Of a DNA stretch of 23,386 nt, positions 14,952 through 23,386 are shown one piece after another (position 1 is the first letter of the stretch; every line of letters begins with the position of its first letter). The notes beneath the pieces were generated by a model. The model searched no databases and was not told where the DNA came from. It saw only the letters and a list, made by a program, of their open reading frames with translations. The translations under genes were made by a program, and so were the position numbers. The stretch comes from a virus, in the IMG/VR virus record IMGVR_UViG_3300028589_000050, positions 1-23,386 of that record; one strand, written 5' to 3'.

Positions 14952-17900
14952 GCCTCGAAGTCCCATCGCTTCTGGCCCCCGTGGACGACACCGTCCAGCA
15001 ACCAACCCCTACGCCACTGACCACCGCCATCCGTGATTCGTTCGACGATGAGCGCACCGATTTCGTCAACAGCCTGAAGACAGTGGCCAGCATTGCCCCG
15101 GCCGAGTATGGCAAGGCCAATGCCACCGCCCGCCTGAGCGGAATTCCTGCCGCCACGCTGTACCAGCAACGCGACCGCATGGCCGAACTGGAGAAGGGCA
15201 ACAAGTACGCCGCCATCTACGATACCAGCCGCAAGACCGCCAACGCCCTACGCGACGGCAACTTGGCGGCCGTGGCACAGAACGACCTCGATGCCCTGAC
15301 CCGCATCGAAGGCGCGGCCAGCGACACCCGCTTCAACCAGCAGAGCCTGGGCGAAAAGATGCTCGGCGCGATTCAGCAGCAGTGGACCAGTCAGGCCCAG
15401 GGCACCAACGTCGCCGACGCCAGCAACCTGCAGAAGATCGGCGCCAGCTTTGACGCGGTGGATGCTGAGATTGCCCGCGCTACCGCCGCCGGCGTGCAAC
15501 CGTTCCTCGACGCCAGCGAACCCGGCGGCTTTGCCGGCGAGTACCTGCGCAGCACACCAGGGCAGCGCCAGATGATGCGAGACAACCTCAACAGCCAGCA
15601 AGCCGAGTTCGTCAGCCGCGTGGGCGAGCAGCAGCATGAACTGGAAGCGGCCCCGGTTGATCCGGCAGCGCGGCAGATCCAGCAGCTGCAGACCAGCGAT
15701 CAGATCGGCATCCCGCTCGGCGGCCTGGATCGTCAGGTGATCGACACCGGCGAAGGCATGAGCAGCTTCGATGCCACGCTGGAAGGCCTGACCCCTGGCT
15801 TTGCCGTCCGCACTGCGCTGGGCGCCGCCACGGCTTCAGCACCAACCTTGCTCGCCGGTGCCGTTGGCGGCATCCCGCTCGCCGCCGCGCTCAACTTCGG
15901 CACCGAGTTCGATGTGAAGCTGGCCGACGTGATCCGCGAAGCTGGCGTGGACTTCAAAGACCCGGCCGCTCTGATGAAGGCGCTGCAAGACGATGAACTG
16001 ATGGCCACCGCCAGCGACAAGGCCGTATTGAAGGCCGCCGGCACAACCGCCGTCGACACGCTGGGCATGATGTTCGCCGGCAAGCTGCTGGCGCCCACGC
16101 GCATTGCCGGCCGACCATTGACTGAAACCCAGCGCGAGCTGACCAACCTGGCCGTGCAGTTCCCTGTTCAGGGCATCAGCGAAGGCGCTGGTGAGGCCGC
16201 TGGGCAATTTGCCGCAGAAGGCAAGGTCGACACCGGAGAAGTGTTGCTGGAAGGCATTGCCGGCGGCCTGGGCTCCAGCGCCGACGTAATCGCCTTCGGT
16301 GGCAAACGCATGTTCACCACCCTAGCCGCTGGCCTGGAGAAATCCCGCCAGGCCCGCGTTGGCCAGCAATCGCTGAGCGCCGCCGCCGCCGCTTCCATGG
16401 AGAGCGAGACGCGCAAACTCGACCCTGGCACCTTCAACCAGATCGCCACCCAGCAGCTCGCCGGCACCCCGCTGGAAACCCTGTGGATTCCCGCCGCCGA
16501 GTTGCAGCGCCTGAACCAGTCCGGGGCCATCGACCTTCCGGCGATCCTGGCGCAGATCCCCGGCCTGACCGAACAGTTCGGCGATGCCTTGGTGCGTGAC
16601 GGAAACGTGGCGATGAAGGGCGCCGATTACCTGACTTACCTTGCCGACTACGACGAACAACTGTCGAAGAGCGTGCGCACCAGCGCCGGCAGCTTCAGCG
16701 CCGAGGATGCACAAGCCTGGAGCGACCAGCAGGAAGAGCAGTTGACCCAGCTCGCTGAAGAGTTCCGCAAAGGACCGGATGCACGCGCAAAAGCCCAGCA
16801 GGATTTTGTCGGGCAGTTGGTGCAGGCCGGCTTCCGTCGTGCCGATGCCGAGCAATACGCCGCCCTGCATTCGTCCGTGCTGACCAACCTGGCCGAGCGT
16901 AATGCGCTGGGCCTGGATCAACTGGATCAGCAATTCCCCCTCGACATCCGCAACAAGGCCCCGGAAGACCTGCGCCGCGTCAGCGTGGACGACGCCACCC
17001 TGCTGATCCAGCGTCTGCGCGCTGGCGACATTCCACAGGCCGGCGACATCTTCGGCAAGAGCCTGGGCCAATACCTGCGCGATGCCGGCGGCGTCAGTGA
17101 TGAAGGTGGCGAACTGGCCGCGCTGGACGCCGACGTGGGCAAGGTCGGGCGCAACCGCATCACCCGCAAAGACGGCGGCATAAGCCTCGACGATGCCGCG
17201 ATGAATGCCTGGGAACGCGGCTATTTCCCCGGCGTGACCCGCGAGCAAGTCACTCCGCAGCTGATCGTCGACGCCATGCGCGATGAGCTGGCCGGCAATC
17301 CGCGCTACAGCACCGAGCAGGAAAACCCGAACAAGGCCGACACCGCCGACACGCTCAACCAGCTGCAGGAGTATTTCGACCGCCTGGGCGTCAACCTCGA
17401 CGAGCTCAGCGATCAGGAAGCGCTGGCGCTTCTGCGCAACCCGCAAGCGGCAGAGGCCAGTGACCAGCAGCAGCTGGAACAGGGTGGTAACGATGACGCC
17501 GCCCGTGGCTTCATCACCTTCAGCCCACGCGGCCAGACCAACCGCAAATTCAACATCACCCTTGGCGAGAAGCGCGACCTGTCGACGCTGGTGCATGAGC
17601 TGGGGCACTACTACCTGGAAGTGATTCAGGATCTGGCCCAGGCCGAGAATGCGCCACAGCAGATCAAGGATGACGTGACAGCGATCCGCGACTGGGTGGG
17701 CGCCGAAGATGATGTGCCGCTGACCACCGAGCAGCACGAACAGTTCGCCCGCGGCTTCGAAGCGTACCTGGCCGAAGGCAAGGCCCCGGCGCCGGAACTG
17801 AACGGCGCGTTTGCCCGCTTCAAGCGCTGGATGCTCGCCATCTACAAGCACCTCAGCCGCCTGAACGTGGCGCTGAACGACGACGTGCGCCAGGTGTTTG

Positions 17901-20900
17901 ACCGCATCGTGGCCAGTGACGAGCAGATCCAAGACGCCGAACGCATTGCGGAAGCCCTGCCGCTGTTCAAGGATGCCGAAGCCGCCGGCATGACCGAAAC
18001 TGAGTTTGCCCAGTACCAGAACAGTATCGAGTTGGCGCACACCGACGCCCGCGACAGTGTGGAAGAGCAGATCACTCGGGAAGAAACGCGCCGCCAGTCG
18101 AAGTGGTGGAACGAACAGCTGGCCGCGATCCGCCAGGAAGTGACGGAAGAAGTCGACCTGCAGCCGGAATACGTGGCGCGCAATGCCCTGCGCAGTGGCC
18201 AGTCGCCGGACGGACGCCCTGGTGAATTCAAGCTGAACAGCAGCGAACTGGCCGACCGCTACGGCAAGCCCGCCGTACAGAAGCTGGCCTTCACCCACAG
18301 CAAAACCGGCATGCCACTGGACCTGGCCGCCAACATCCTGGGCTTCGAATCCGGCGACGACATGGTGAAGACCATGATGGGCGCGCAGCCACGCAAAGCC
18401 GTGATCGAGCAGGAAGCTCTGCGCCGCATGGAAGAGCGCCACGGGCCAAAGCAAACCGGCGAGATTGCCGAGCGCGCCATGGACGCCGTACACAATGAAC
18501 GCCGCGCCGAAGTGTTGGGCAAGGAACTGCGCCGCCTGGCCCAGGTGGGCAACCGCAAGAACGTCACCAGTCAGCAGATCCTCAAGGACGCCGCTGCCCG
18601 GGTGATGAGCGAGCGCAAGGTGCGCGACATCCAGCCGATTGAATACCAGCGCGCCGAGGCCAAAGCCTCGCGCCAATCCTTCGAAGCCTTCACCAAAGGC
18701 GATCTGGAAGCGGCGTATGAGGCCAAGCAGCGCCAGTTGCTGAACTTCTACCTGTACCGCGAAGCCAGCAAGGCCAAGGCCGAAGTGGAAACCATCACCG
18801 AGCGTCTGAACGGCTACAACAAGACCAGCAAGCGCCAGAAGATCGGCAAGGCCGGCGGCGACTACCTCGACCAGATCGATGCCGTCATGGAGCAATACGA
18901 GTTCCGCAACGTCAGCCTGCGCCAGATCGACAAGGCCAAGTCGTTTGGTCAGTGGTACAACGATCAGGTCGCGGCCGGCAACGATCCCTACGTACCGGAA
19001 TTCATCCTCAATACCATGGGCCGCACCAACTACAAGGAATTGAGCCTGGCCCAGCTGCAGGAGCTGGACGAGTTCGTCGCGCACCTCAACCACCTGGCCA
19101 GCCTCAAGGGCAAGTTGCAGGCCAACAAGCGCGTCAAAGACCAGAAGGAAGCGCAAACCCTGCTGATCCAGGCCATGGAACAGAACCTGAACAAGGGCAA
19201 GCCGCTGCCGCTCAACGATTCCAGCCGCACGCTGCCGGAAGCCATGGGCGATTGGCTGTCCGAGGCGAACAGTTCACTGATGAAGCTGGAACAGATCATT
19301 GAGCAAGCCGATGGCGGTGATCCGAACGGACCCTGGACACAGATCTGGTGGGAACCGCTGGCCGATGCCCAGGCGCGTCGCGACGACCTCAACCGCGAGA
19401 TCACCCAAAAACTGATGAAAGCCACCGATGAGTGGTTTGCCGCAGCTGGCGCCCGAGCTGGGCAGAAGGTTCACATCAACGGCCTGGGCAAATCCATCGA
19501 TTCCAACGGAATTCTGGCCACCGCGCTGAACAGCGGCAACGCTGGAAACCTGAAAAAGATGCTGGCCGGCAATGGCTGGAGCGATGCCACCCACGCCGAG
19601 ATCCTCAGCCACATGCAGGAGGCTGATTGGCGCTACGTGACCAACCTGTGGGAGATCGTCAATTCCCTGTGGCCGGACATCGTCGCGCTGGAAAAGCAGG
19701 TGAATGGCATCGCCCCGGAGAAGGTCGAAGGCATTCAGGTGCAGACCCCGTTCGGCGTGGTACAAGGCGGATACTGGCCGCTGGTCTACGACTTCCTGTC
19801 ACCGCAGTACGCCCAGGTGCAAGCCAACCTTGGCGAACTGTCACCCCTCAATGAACAAGGCGGCGCCCGTGCTACCACGCCACGCGGTCACACCAAGGCG
19901 CGGGTTGACGGCTTTGCGGCGCCTGTGGTGCTGGACGTGACCATGATCGCCAACCACCTGAGCGGCGTGATTCACGACCTGACCCACCGCGTGGCCATCG
20001 CTGACGCCCGCAAGCTGATCACCGCGCCGACCGTGCGCCAGGTGATGAACGAACGCATGGGGCGCTTCCAGGCGCAGCAGTTCGTCAACATCCTCGACGG
20101 CATCGCCAACGACCTGAGCCCGGGCAGCGCCAGGGGCGTGGGCATCTTCCGCCGCACGATGAACGCCCTGCGCGGCAACGCTGCCATCGCCTGGATGGGT
20201 TACAGCGTCAGCACGATGTTCAACCAGATCGGCGGCGCCAGCCAGGCACTGGAGTACTTCGCGCAGAAAGGCCAGCGCAAGGACTACATGCGCGCCCTGG
20301 CCAAGTTCAGCATGAACCCCATCGCCACCCGGGCCGAAGTCATGAGCCTGTCCGGCGAAATGCGCAACCGCTCTATCAACCTCGATCCGTCGATTCGTGA
20401 AGCCACCAACCGCATCATCCGCGTGGGTGAAGGGCGGATCGGTTCAGCCTTCAACAAGGTGAAGAACGGCCACGACGCCATCCGGCGCTGGGCCTTTGTG
20501 CCGATGTCGATGATGCAGAGCGTGGTCGACACCCCGGTGTGGATGGCCGCCTACGAGGCGGAAGGCGGCGTGAACTCGGGCAACGGTGGACAGGACGCTA
20601 TCCATGCCGCCGACCGTGCCGTGCGTCTCACGCAGATGGCCGGCGGAGCCAAGGACCTGGCCCCGATCCAGCACAACGAACTGGCGCGCTTCTTTCTTCT
20701 GGTCTACGGCTACGCCTCACTGCTGTGGAATCGCAACGTGGACATCGCCCGCAGTGGCGTGCAGTCGCTCAAGGACAAGGACGTGCAAGGCACGCTGGTC
20801 GCACTGGAGCGTTTCGTTTACCTGAATATCATCCCGGCGATCCTAGCCGGCGCGATCAAAGGCGCACTGCCGAATGGCGATGATGACGACCGCGACAAGG

Positions 20901-21256
20901 ACAAGATGGGCGACACCTGGCCGGAATACATCGCAATCCAGACCCTGCTGAGCGTCACCAACGGCGTTCCGCTGGCCCGCGATGCCGCGCAAGGCTTCTT
21001 CAGTGACTTCGGTTATGGCGGCGCCTCACCCATCGGCGGTGGCATTGACGCACTGATCAAGGCGTCCCACTCGACCAAGTCGGAAGCCCTGGCCACCAAC
21101 ATGACCACCGCTGTCGGCATGCTCACCGGCCTGCCTTCATCGCAGATTAACCGCGCCACGCGCACGTTCTACAAGCTGGAAGATGGTGAAATGGAGAACG
21201 ACGCCTTTACCATTGCCAAATCTGTACTGTTCGGCCCACCACCAAAGAAAGACTAA
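14948..21256 (+). CDS. Giant internal virion/ejection protein with HExxH metallopeptidase domain (gp16 position)
   Basis: The protein has 2102 residues, far more than T7 gp16 (1318). It holds the gp16 position and should be ejected into the host. N-terminal helices are followed by hydrophobic and glycine-rich parts at about residues 280-318 and 400-450. The second, with ISEGAGEAAGQF, looks like the associated regions of large polyvalent proteins. LVHELGHYYLEVI carries a zincin HExxH motif (H883, E884, H887). E931 or E938 in HEQFARGFEAYL is the candidate third zinc ligand. Residues about 1000-1700 are long charged helices. The C-terminal part has hydrophobic segments near 1743-1771, 1913-1938 and 1955-1977. 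The segment from VVDTPVWMAAYE through GGAKDLAPIQ matches a C-terminal module that I remember from large ejection proteins. No SLT domain is visible. It may process ejected or host proteins. The structural role is well supported; the protease activity is inferred. Confidence 0.88.
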   Translation: MSLEVPSLLAPVDDTVQQPTPTPLTTAIRDSFDDERTDFVNSLKTVASIAPAEYGKANATARLSGIPAATLYQQRDRMAELEKGNKYAAIYDTSRKTANALRDGNLAAVAQNDLDALTRIEGAASDTRFNQQSLGEKMLGAIQQQWTSQAQGTNVADASNLQKIGASFDAVDAEIARATAAGVQPFLDASEPGGFAGEYLRSTPGQRQMMRDNLNSQQAEFVSRVGEQQHELEAAPVDPAARQIQQLQTSDQIGIPLGGLDRQVIDTGEGMSSFDATLEGLTPGFAVRTALGAATASAPTLLAGAVGGIPLAAALNFGTEFDVKLADVIREAGVDFKDPAALMKALQDDELMATASDKAVLKAAGTTAVDTLGMMFAGKLLAPTRIAGRPLTETQRELTNLAVQFPVQGISEGAGEAAGQFAAEGKVDTGEVLLEGIAGGLGSSADVIAFGGKRMFTTLAAGLEKSRQARVGQQSLSAAAAASMESETRKLDPGTFNQIATQQLAGTPLETLWIPAAELQRLNQSGAIDLPAILAQIPGLTEQFGDALVRDGNVAMKGADYLTYLADYDEQLSKSVRTSAGSFSAEDAQAWSDQQEEQLTQLAEEFRKGPDARAKAQQDFVGQLVQAGFRRADAEQYAALHSSVLTNLAERNALGLDQLDQQFPLDIRNKAPEDLRRVSVDDATLLIQRLRAGDIPQAGDIFGKSLGQYLRDAGGVSDEGGELAALDADVGKVGRNRITRKDGGISLDDAAMNAWERGYFPGVTREQVTPQLIVDAMRDELAGNPRYSTEQENPNKADTADTLNQLQEYFDRLGVNLDELSDQEALALLRNPQAAEASDQQQLEQGGNDDAARGFITFSPRGQTNRKFNITLGEKRDLSTLVHELGHYYLEVIQDLAQAENAPQQIKDDVTAIRDWVGAEDDVPLTTEQHEQFARGFEAYLAEGKAPAPELNGAFARFKRWMLAIYKHLSRLNVALNDDVRQVFDRIVASDEQIQDAERIAEALPLFKDAEAAGMTETEFAQYQNSIELAHTDARDSVEEQITREETRRQSKWWNEQLAAIRQEVTEEVDLQPEYVARNALRSGQSPDGRPGEFKLNSSELADRYGKPAVQKLAFTHSKTGMPLDLAANILGFESGDDMVKTMMGAQPRKAVIEQEALRRMEERHGPKQTGEIAERAMDAVHNERRAEVLGKELRRLAQVGNRKNVTSQQILKDAAARVMSERKVRDIQPIEYQRAEAKASRQSFEAFTKGDLEAAYEAKQRQLLNFYLYREASKAKAEVETITERLNGYNKTSKRQKIGKAGGDYLDQIDAVMEQYEFRNVSLRQIDKAKSFGQWYNDQVAAGNDPYVPEFILNTMGRTNYKELSLAQLQELDEFVAHLNHLASLKGKLQANKRVKDQKEAQTLLIQAMEQNLNKGKPLPLNDSSRTLPEAMGDWLSEANSSLMKLEQIIEQADGGDPNGPWTQIWWEPLADAQARRDDLNREITQKLMKATDEWFAAAGARAGQKVHINGLGKSIDSNGILATALNSGNAGNLKKMLAGNGWSDATHAEILSHMQEADWRYVTNLWEIVNSLWPDIVALEKQVNGIAPEKVEGIQVQTPFGVVQGGYWPLVYDFLSPQYAQVQANLGELSPLNEQGGARATTPRGHTKARVDGFAAPVVLDVTMIANHLSGVIHDLTHRVAIADARKLITAPTVRQVMNERMGRFQAQQFVNILDGIANDLSPGSARGVGIFRRTMNALRGNAAIAWMGYSVSTMFNQIGGASQALEYFAQKGQRKDYMRALAKFSMNPIATRAEVMSLSGEMRNRSINLDPSIREATNRIIRVGEGRIGSAFNKVKNGHDAIRRWAFVPMSMMQSVVDTPVWMAAYEAEGGVNSGNGGQDAIHAADRAVRLTQMAGGAKDLAPIQHNELARFFLLVYGYASLLWNRNVDIARSGVQSLKDKDVQGTLVALERFVYLNIIPAILAGAIKGALPNGDDDDRDKDKMGDTWPEYIAIQTLLSVTNGVPLARDAAQGFFSDFGYGGASPIGGGIDALIKASHSTKSEALATNMTTAVGMLTGLPSSQINRATRTFYKLEDGEMENDAFTIAKSVLFGPPPKKD

Positions 21257-21268
21257 GGGGAAATAACC

Positions 21269-23386
21269 ATGACGGTTAGCAGCCAAACCAGCAACGAGAC
21301 GTTCCACGGCAACGGGGTCACCACCGTTTGGGATTTGCCATTCCGCTTCTTCAACAACTCGGACATCTTCGTGTACCGCGTTGATCCGGCCACCCAGGTA
21401 ACGACGCTGCTGGTACTGGGCACCGACTACACGCTGACCGGCGCCGGACTGCCGGAGCAATTCGGCGTGGCACCGGGCAAGATCACCACCACCGTTCCCA
21501 TGCCCACCGGCAAGGATCTGTACGTTGAACGGGTGATGGACATCGAGCAGCTGACCGACATCGTCAACCAGGGCAAGTTCTTCCCTGAAGTGCACGAAGA
21601 CGTGTTCGACCGCCTGACCATGCTGATTCAGCAGGATGCGGCCCAGCTCAGCCGTGCCCTGTTGCGCCCAGTCGGCAAGGACTATTACGACGCGCAGAAC
21701 CGCATCATTTCCAACGTCAAAGACCCGGTGTCACTGCAGGATGCGGTGACCAATGCGTTCATGCAGCAGTATGTCGGCGGCCTGATTGGCGCTGGTACGG
21801 GGCCGATGAACCTGGCGAGCAACGTCCTGTACATCGATCCCTACGGCGTGACGAAAGTCGTGCAGAACATGTCCGGCCCGCAGGGCGGCAAGCTCAACGG
21901 CTTCAAGCAGACCGGCACCGGCACCAAACAAAGCGACTTTTACGAGAAGACGCGCCGCGAGATTGAGTTCCACGACTATCTGCCTGGCGGCCTGGACGAC
22001 ACCGTGCAGTGGCAGAACATGCTGGCGGACATCCCGAACAAGACCACCAGCCGCATGATCTCCATCCCTGGCCTGACCGCCAGCTACAGCGGCACCACGC
22101 CGCGGGTGATCGTGCGTTCCGCGGACCTGTCGATTAGCTCAACGCTGAGCCCGCCGGCATACCTGCGCCTTGAAGGCGAAATGACCTTTTTGACCATGAC
22201 CAACTCGGCGCTGGACATCTTTTCAGCGGAGGCCTACCAGTGGGAATTGCTCGGGTTTGTGCTGATCGGTGGGCGCCACCAGCTGGACCTGTACAACGCC
22301 AACATCAACTCCACGATGATCGACCTGCAATACGTCGAGCATTTCTTGTCGTCCGGCTTCGCCATCAACACCCGGGCAACCGGCGGCACCTTCACGCACC
22401 TTTCCACTGAGTTCAACGTCTACAAGGCGCGAATCATGGCGTGCAAGCAGGCCATCAACAACGCGTGCGACAGCATGACGGTGAAGAACAGCTGGGTGCA
22501 GCCGAACAAAACGAACATGGCGCCTTCTACGGCCGTATTCGTCAATAAGGGTGCCAGCGTCACCGATCCGGACTGCTTCACCCGGCTGAAGCTGCAGGAC
22601 GTATTCCTGATCCCCGACCTTGGGGCTGAAGGCGTTGACCGCGTGAACAGCGTGCGCTGGGTGGACAACTACGGCAGCTTCATGGCTGACCACGCCCGCT
22701 TCGGCGGCGAGAACGGCGGCATCCCGATTGTGTGGCAGCACGGCGCACCAAACACCGCGTTCCCATGGAACACCACGGAAGTGATCCTGAAGAACTCGAC
22801 CCTGTTTTGCGGTCCGGATTCGCGTATCGACTCTTGCGTGCTGGGCATCCAGGGCCAGGTGCCGAACACCTTCATCATCGAGGGATCCCCGGGGCCTGTC
22901 GGCAAGCCGCTGATCGCCAACCTGTCGTCGACTGACCTTCCCTCCTACTTTGCAGCCTTCGAAGCGGCGAGCGGCAAGAAGGCCTACGAGTACTTCAAGG
23001 TCAAGGTTGACGTTGACACCAACGACATCAACGCCTACTTCCCGATCCGCCCGATCATGCCAAACGGCATGTACCCGTACCTTGTCAAAGGCCGCAGCAC
23101 CGCCGTGCGCAAGCAGACGCAGTCCCTGGCCAATGCCTTTGCCGTCAACCTTGTGTCGTTCGCTACCATCACCGACGACAACCTGGGCGGGTTCGCGATT
23201 GCCAACCCGACACGACTGGTCATGCCAGGCGGCTGTTCGAAGATGAACATCGACGTCAGCGTGACCATCGCCGTGGATGGCGCGGCGAAAACGGTATCGA
23301 TCGACATCGTCGACTCTGGTGGTTCGCTGATCGATGGCGACACCGGGCTGCGCGGCATCAACCCTGACAACGACCGCATCAAAGTG
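21269..23386 (+). CDS. Tail spike/fibre with T7-type N-terminal domain, partial at the window edge
   Basis: The frame stays open for 706 codons from the ATG at 21269 to the window edge, so the 3' end is missing. GGGG at 21257-21260 is 8 bases upstream. The N-terminal ~130 residues match the phage T7 tail fibre N-terminal domain, which attaches the fibre to the tail: TFHGNGVTTVWDLPFRFFN, a YTLTGAG turn, and NQGKFFPEVHEDVFDRLTML. Near residue 230, FHDYLPGGLDDTVQWQNML followed by ISIPG resembles the D-G-x-x-DDT-x-A entry into a right-handed parallel beta-helix, typical of tail spikes. The region from about residue 625 (LVMPGGCSKMNIDVSVTIA) looks like a C1q-type jelly-roll. Spikes bind, and often degrade, surface polysaccharide. 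No catalytic residues can be named here, so depolymerase activity is only a possibility. Confidence 0.88.
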   Translation, partial: MTVSSQTSNETFHGNGVTTVWDLPFRFFNNSDIFVYRVDPATQVTTLLVLGTDYTLTGAGLPEQFGVAPGKITTTVPMPTGKDLYVERVMDIEQLTDIVNQGKFFPEVHEDVFDRLTMLIQQDAAQLSRALLRPVGKDYYDAQNRIISNVKDPVSLQDAVTNAFMQQYVGGLIGAGTGPMNLASNVLYIDPYGVTKVVQNMSGPQGGKLNGFKQTGTGTKQSDFYEKTRREIEFHDYLPGGLDDTVQWQNMLADIPNKTTSRMISIPGLTASYSGTTPRVIVRSADLSISSTLSPPAYLRLEGEMTFLTMTNSALDIFSAEAYQWELLGFVLIGGRHQLDLYNANINSTMIDLQYVEHFLSSGFAINTRATGGTFTHLSTEFNVYKARIMACKQAINNACDSMTVKNSWVQPNKTNMAPSTAVFVNKGASVTDPDCFTRLKLQDVFLIPDLGAEGVDRVNSVRWVDNYGSFMADHARFGGENGGIPIVWQHGAPNTAFPWNTTEVILKNSTLFCGPDSRIDSCVLGIQGQVPNTFIIEGSPGPVGKPLIANLSSTDLPSYFAAFEAASGKKAYEYFKVKVDVDTNDINAYFPIRPIMPNGMYPYLVKGRSTAVRKQTQSLANAFAVNLVSFATITDDNLGGFAIANPTRLVMPGGCSKMNIDVSVTIAVDGAAKTVSIDIVDSGGSLIDGDTGLRGINPDNDRIKV

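Noticed and set aside
16322-19156. 944-codon open frame on the minus strand opposite the giant ejection protein
   Set aside because: It lies fully within a well-supported plus-strand gene. Long antisense frames are expected in GC-rich coding DNA, and the translation is low-complexity, rich in V, L, A, H and G, with no recognisable domain.
21269-23386. Diversity-generating retroelement target, suggested by the BPP-1-like head genes
   Set aside because: No reverse transcriptase, template repeat or adenine-variable repeat is visible. The 3' end of the spike gene, where a variable repeat would be expected, lies outside the window.
1-23386. CRISPR arrays, tRNA genes, insertion sequences, attachment sites, integrase or defence genes
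   Set aside because: I read both strands and saw no repeat-spacer pattern, cloverleaf, transposase or integrase. Coding density on the plus strand leaves almost no room for such elements.

Overview
The window is a contiguous, plus-strand-only morphogenesis region of a short-tailed (podovirus-type) tailed phage or prophage. It is GC-rich and densely packed, with start/stop overlaps at many junctions and no gene-free stretch longer than about 60 bases. The GC-rich codon usage and the gene repertoire suggest a proteobacterial host, and Pseudomonas or a relative is my best guess. The sequence holds no integrase, repressor, tRNA or host gene, so I cannot say whether this is a free phage or an integrated prophage.

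Layout, left to right. (1) 20-1138: two small multi-span membrane proteins (holin-like candidates) and an unrecognised 172-residue protein. (2) 1154-3670: small terminase, large terminase and a GNAT-type acetyltransferase. (3) 3674-8814: a small alanine-rich protein, the portal, a Bbp19-like protein, an acidic scaffold, the major capsid protein, a Bbp16-like cement protein and a small unknown protein. (4) A hairpin lies just after the capsid gene, and a clear intrinsic terminator (8830-8849) lies just before the tail genes. (5) 8875-11819: tail tubular proteins A and B. (6) 11816-21256: the internal virion (ejection) proteins in T7 order, namely a gp13-like protein, a gp14-like protein, a 699-residue protein with a lytic transglycosylase domain, and a 2102-residue protein with an HExxH metallopeptidase signature. 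(7) 21269 to the right edge: a tail spike or fibre with a T7-type N-terminal virion-binding domain, cut by the window end.

How the genes work together: the terminase pair pumps DNA through the portal into a capsid built on the scaffold and stabilised by the cement protein. The tubular proteins close the portal and form the short tail, and the spike binds the cell surface. The internal proteins leave the head first and build a conduit across the envelope, with the transglycosylase opening peptidoglycan. The head genes look like those of the BPP-1/epsilon15 group, while the tail and ejection genes follow the T7 plan.

The most interesting points are the enzyme layout of the ejection proteins (transglycosylase moved to the gp15 position, and a zincin-like domain inside the giant gp16-position protein), a terminator in the same place as T7 T-phi, and a pair of GNAT-fold proteins of which only one keeps the acetyl-CoA loop. 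I found no clearly new defence or mobile system. All family assignments were made by eye and from memory, without database searches.
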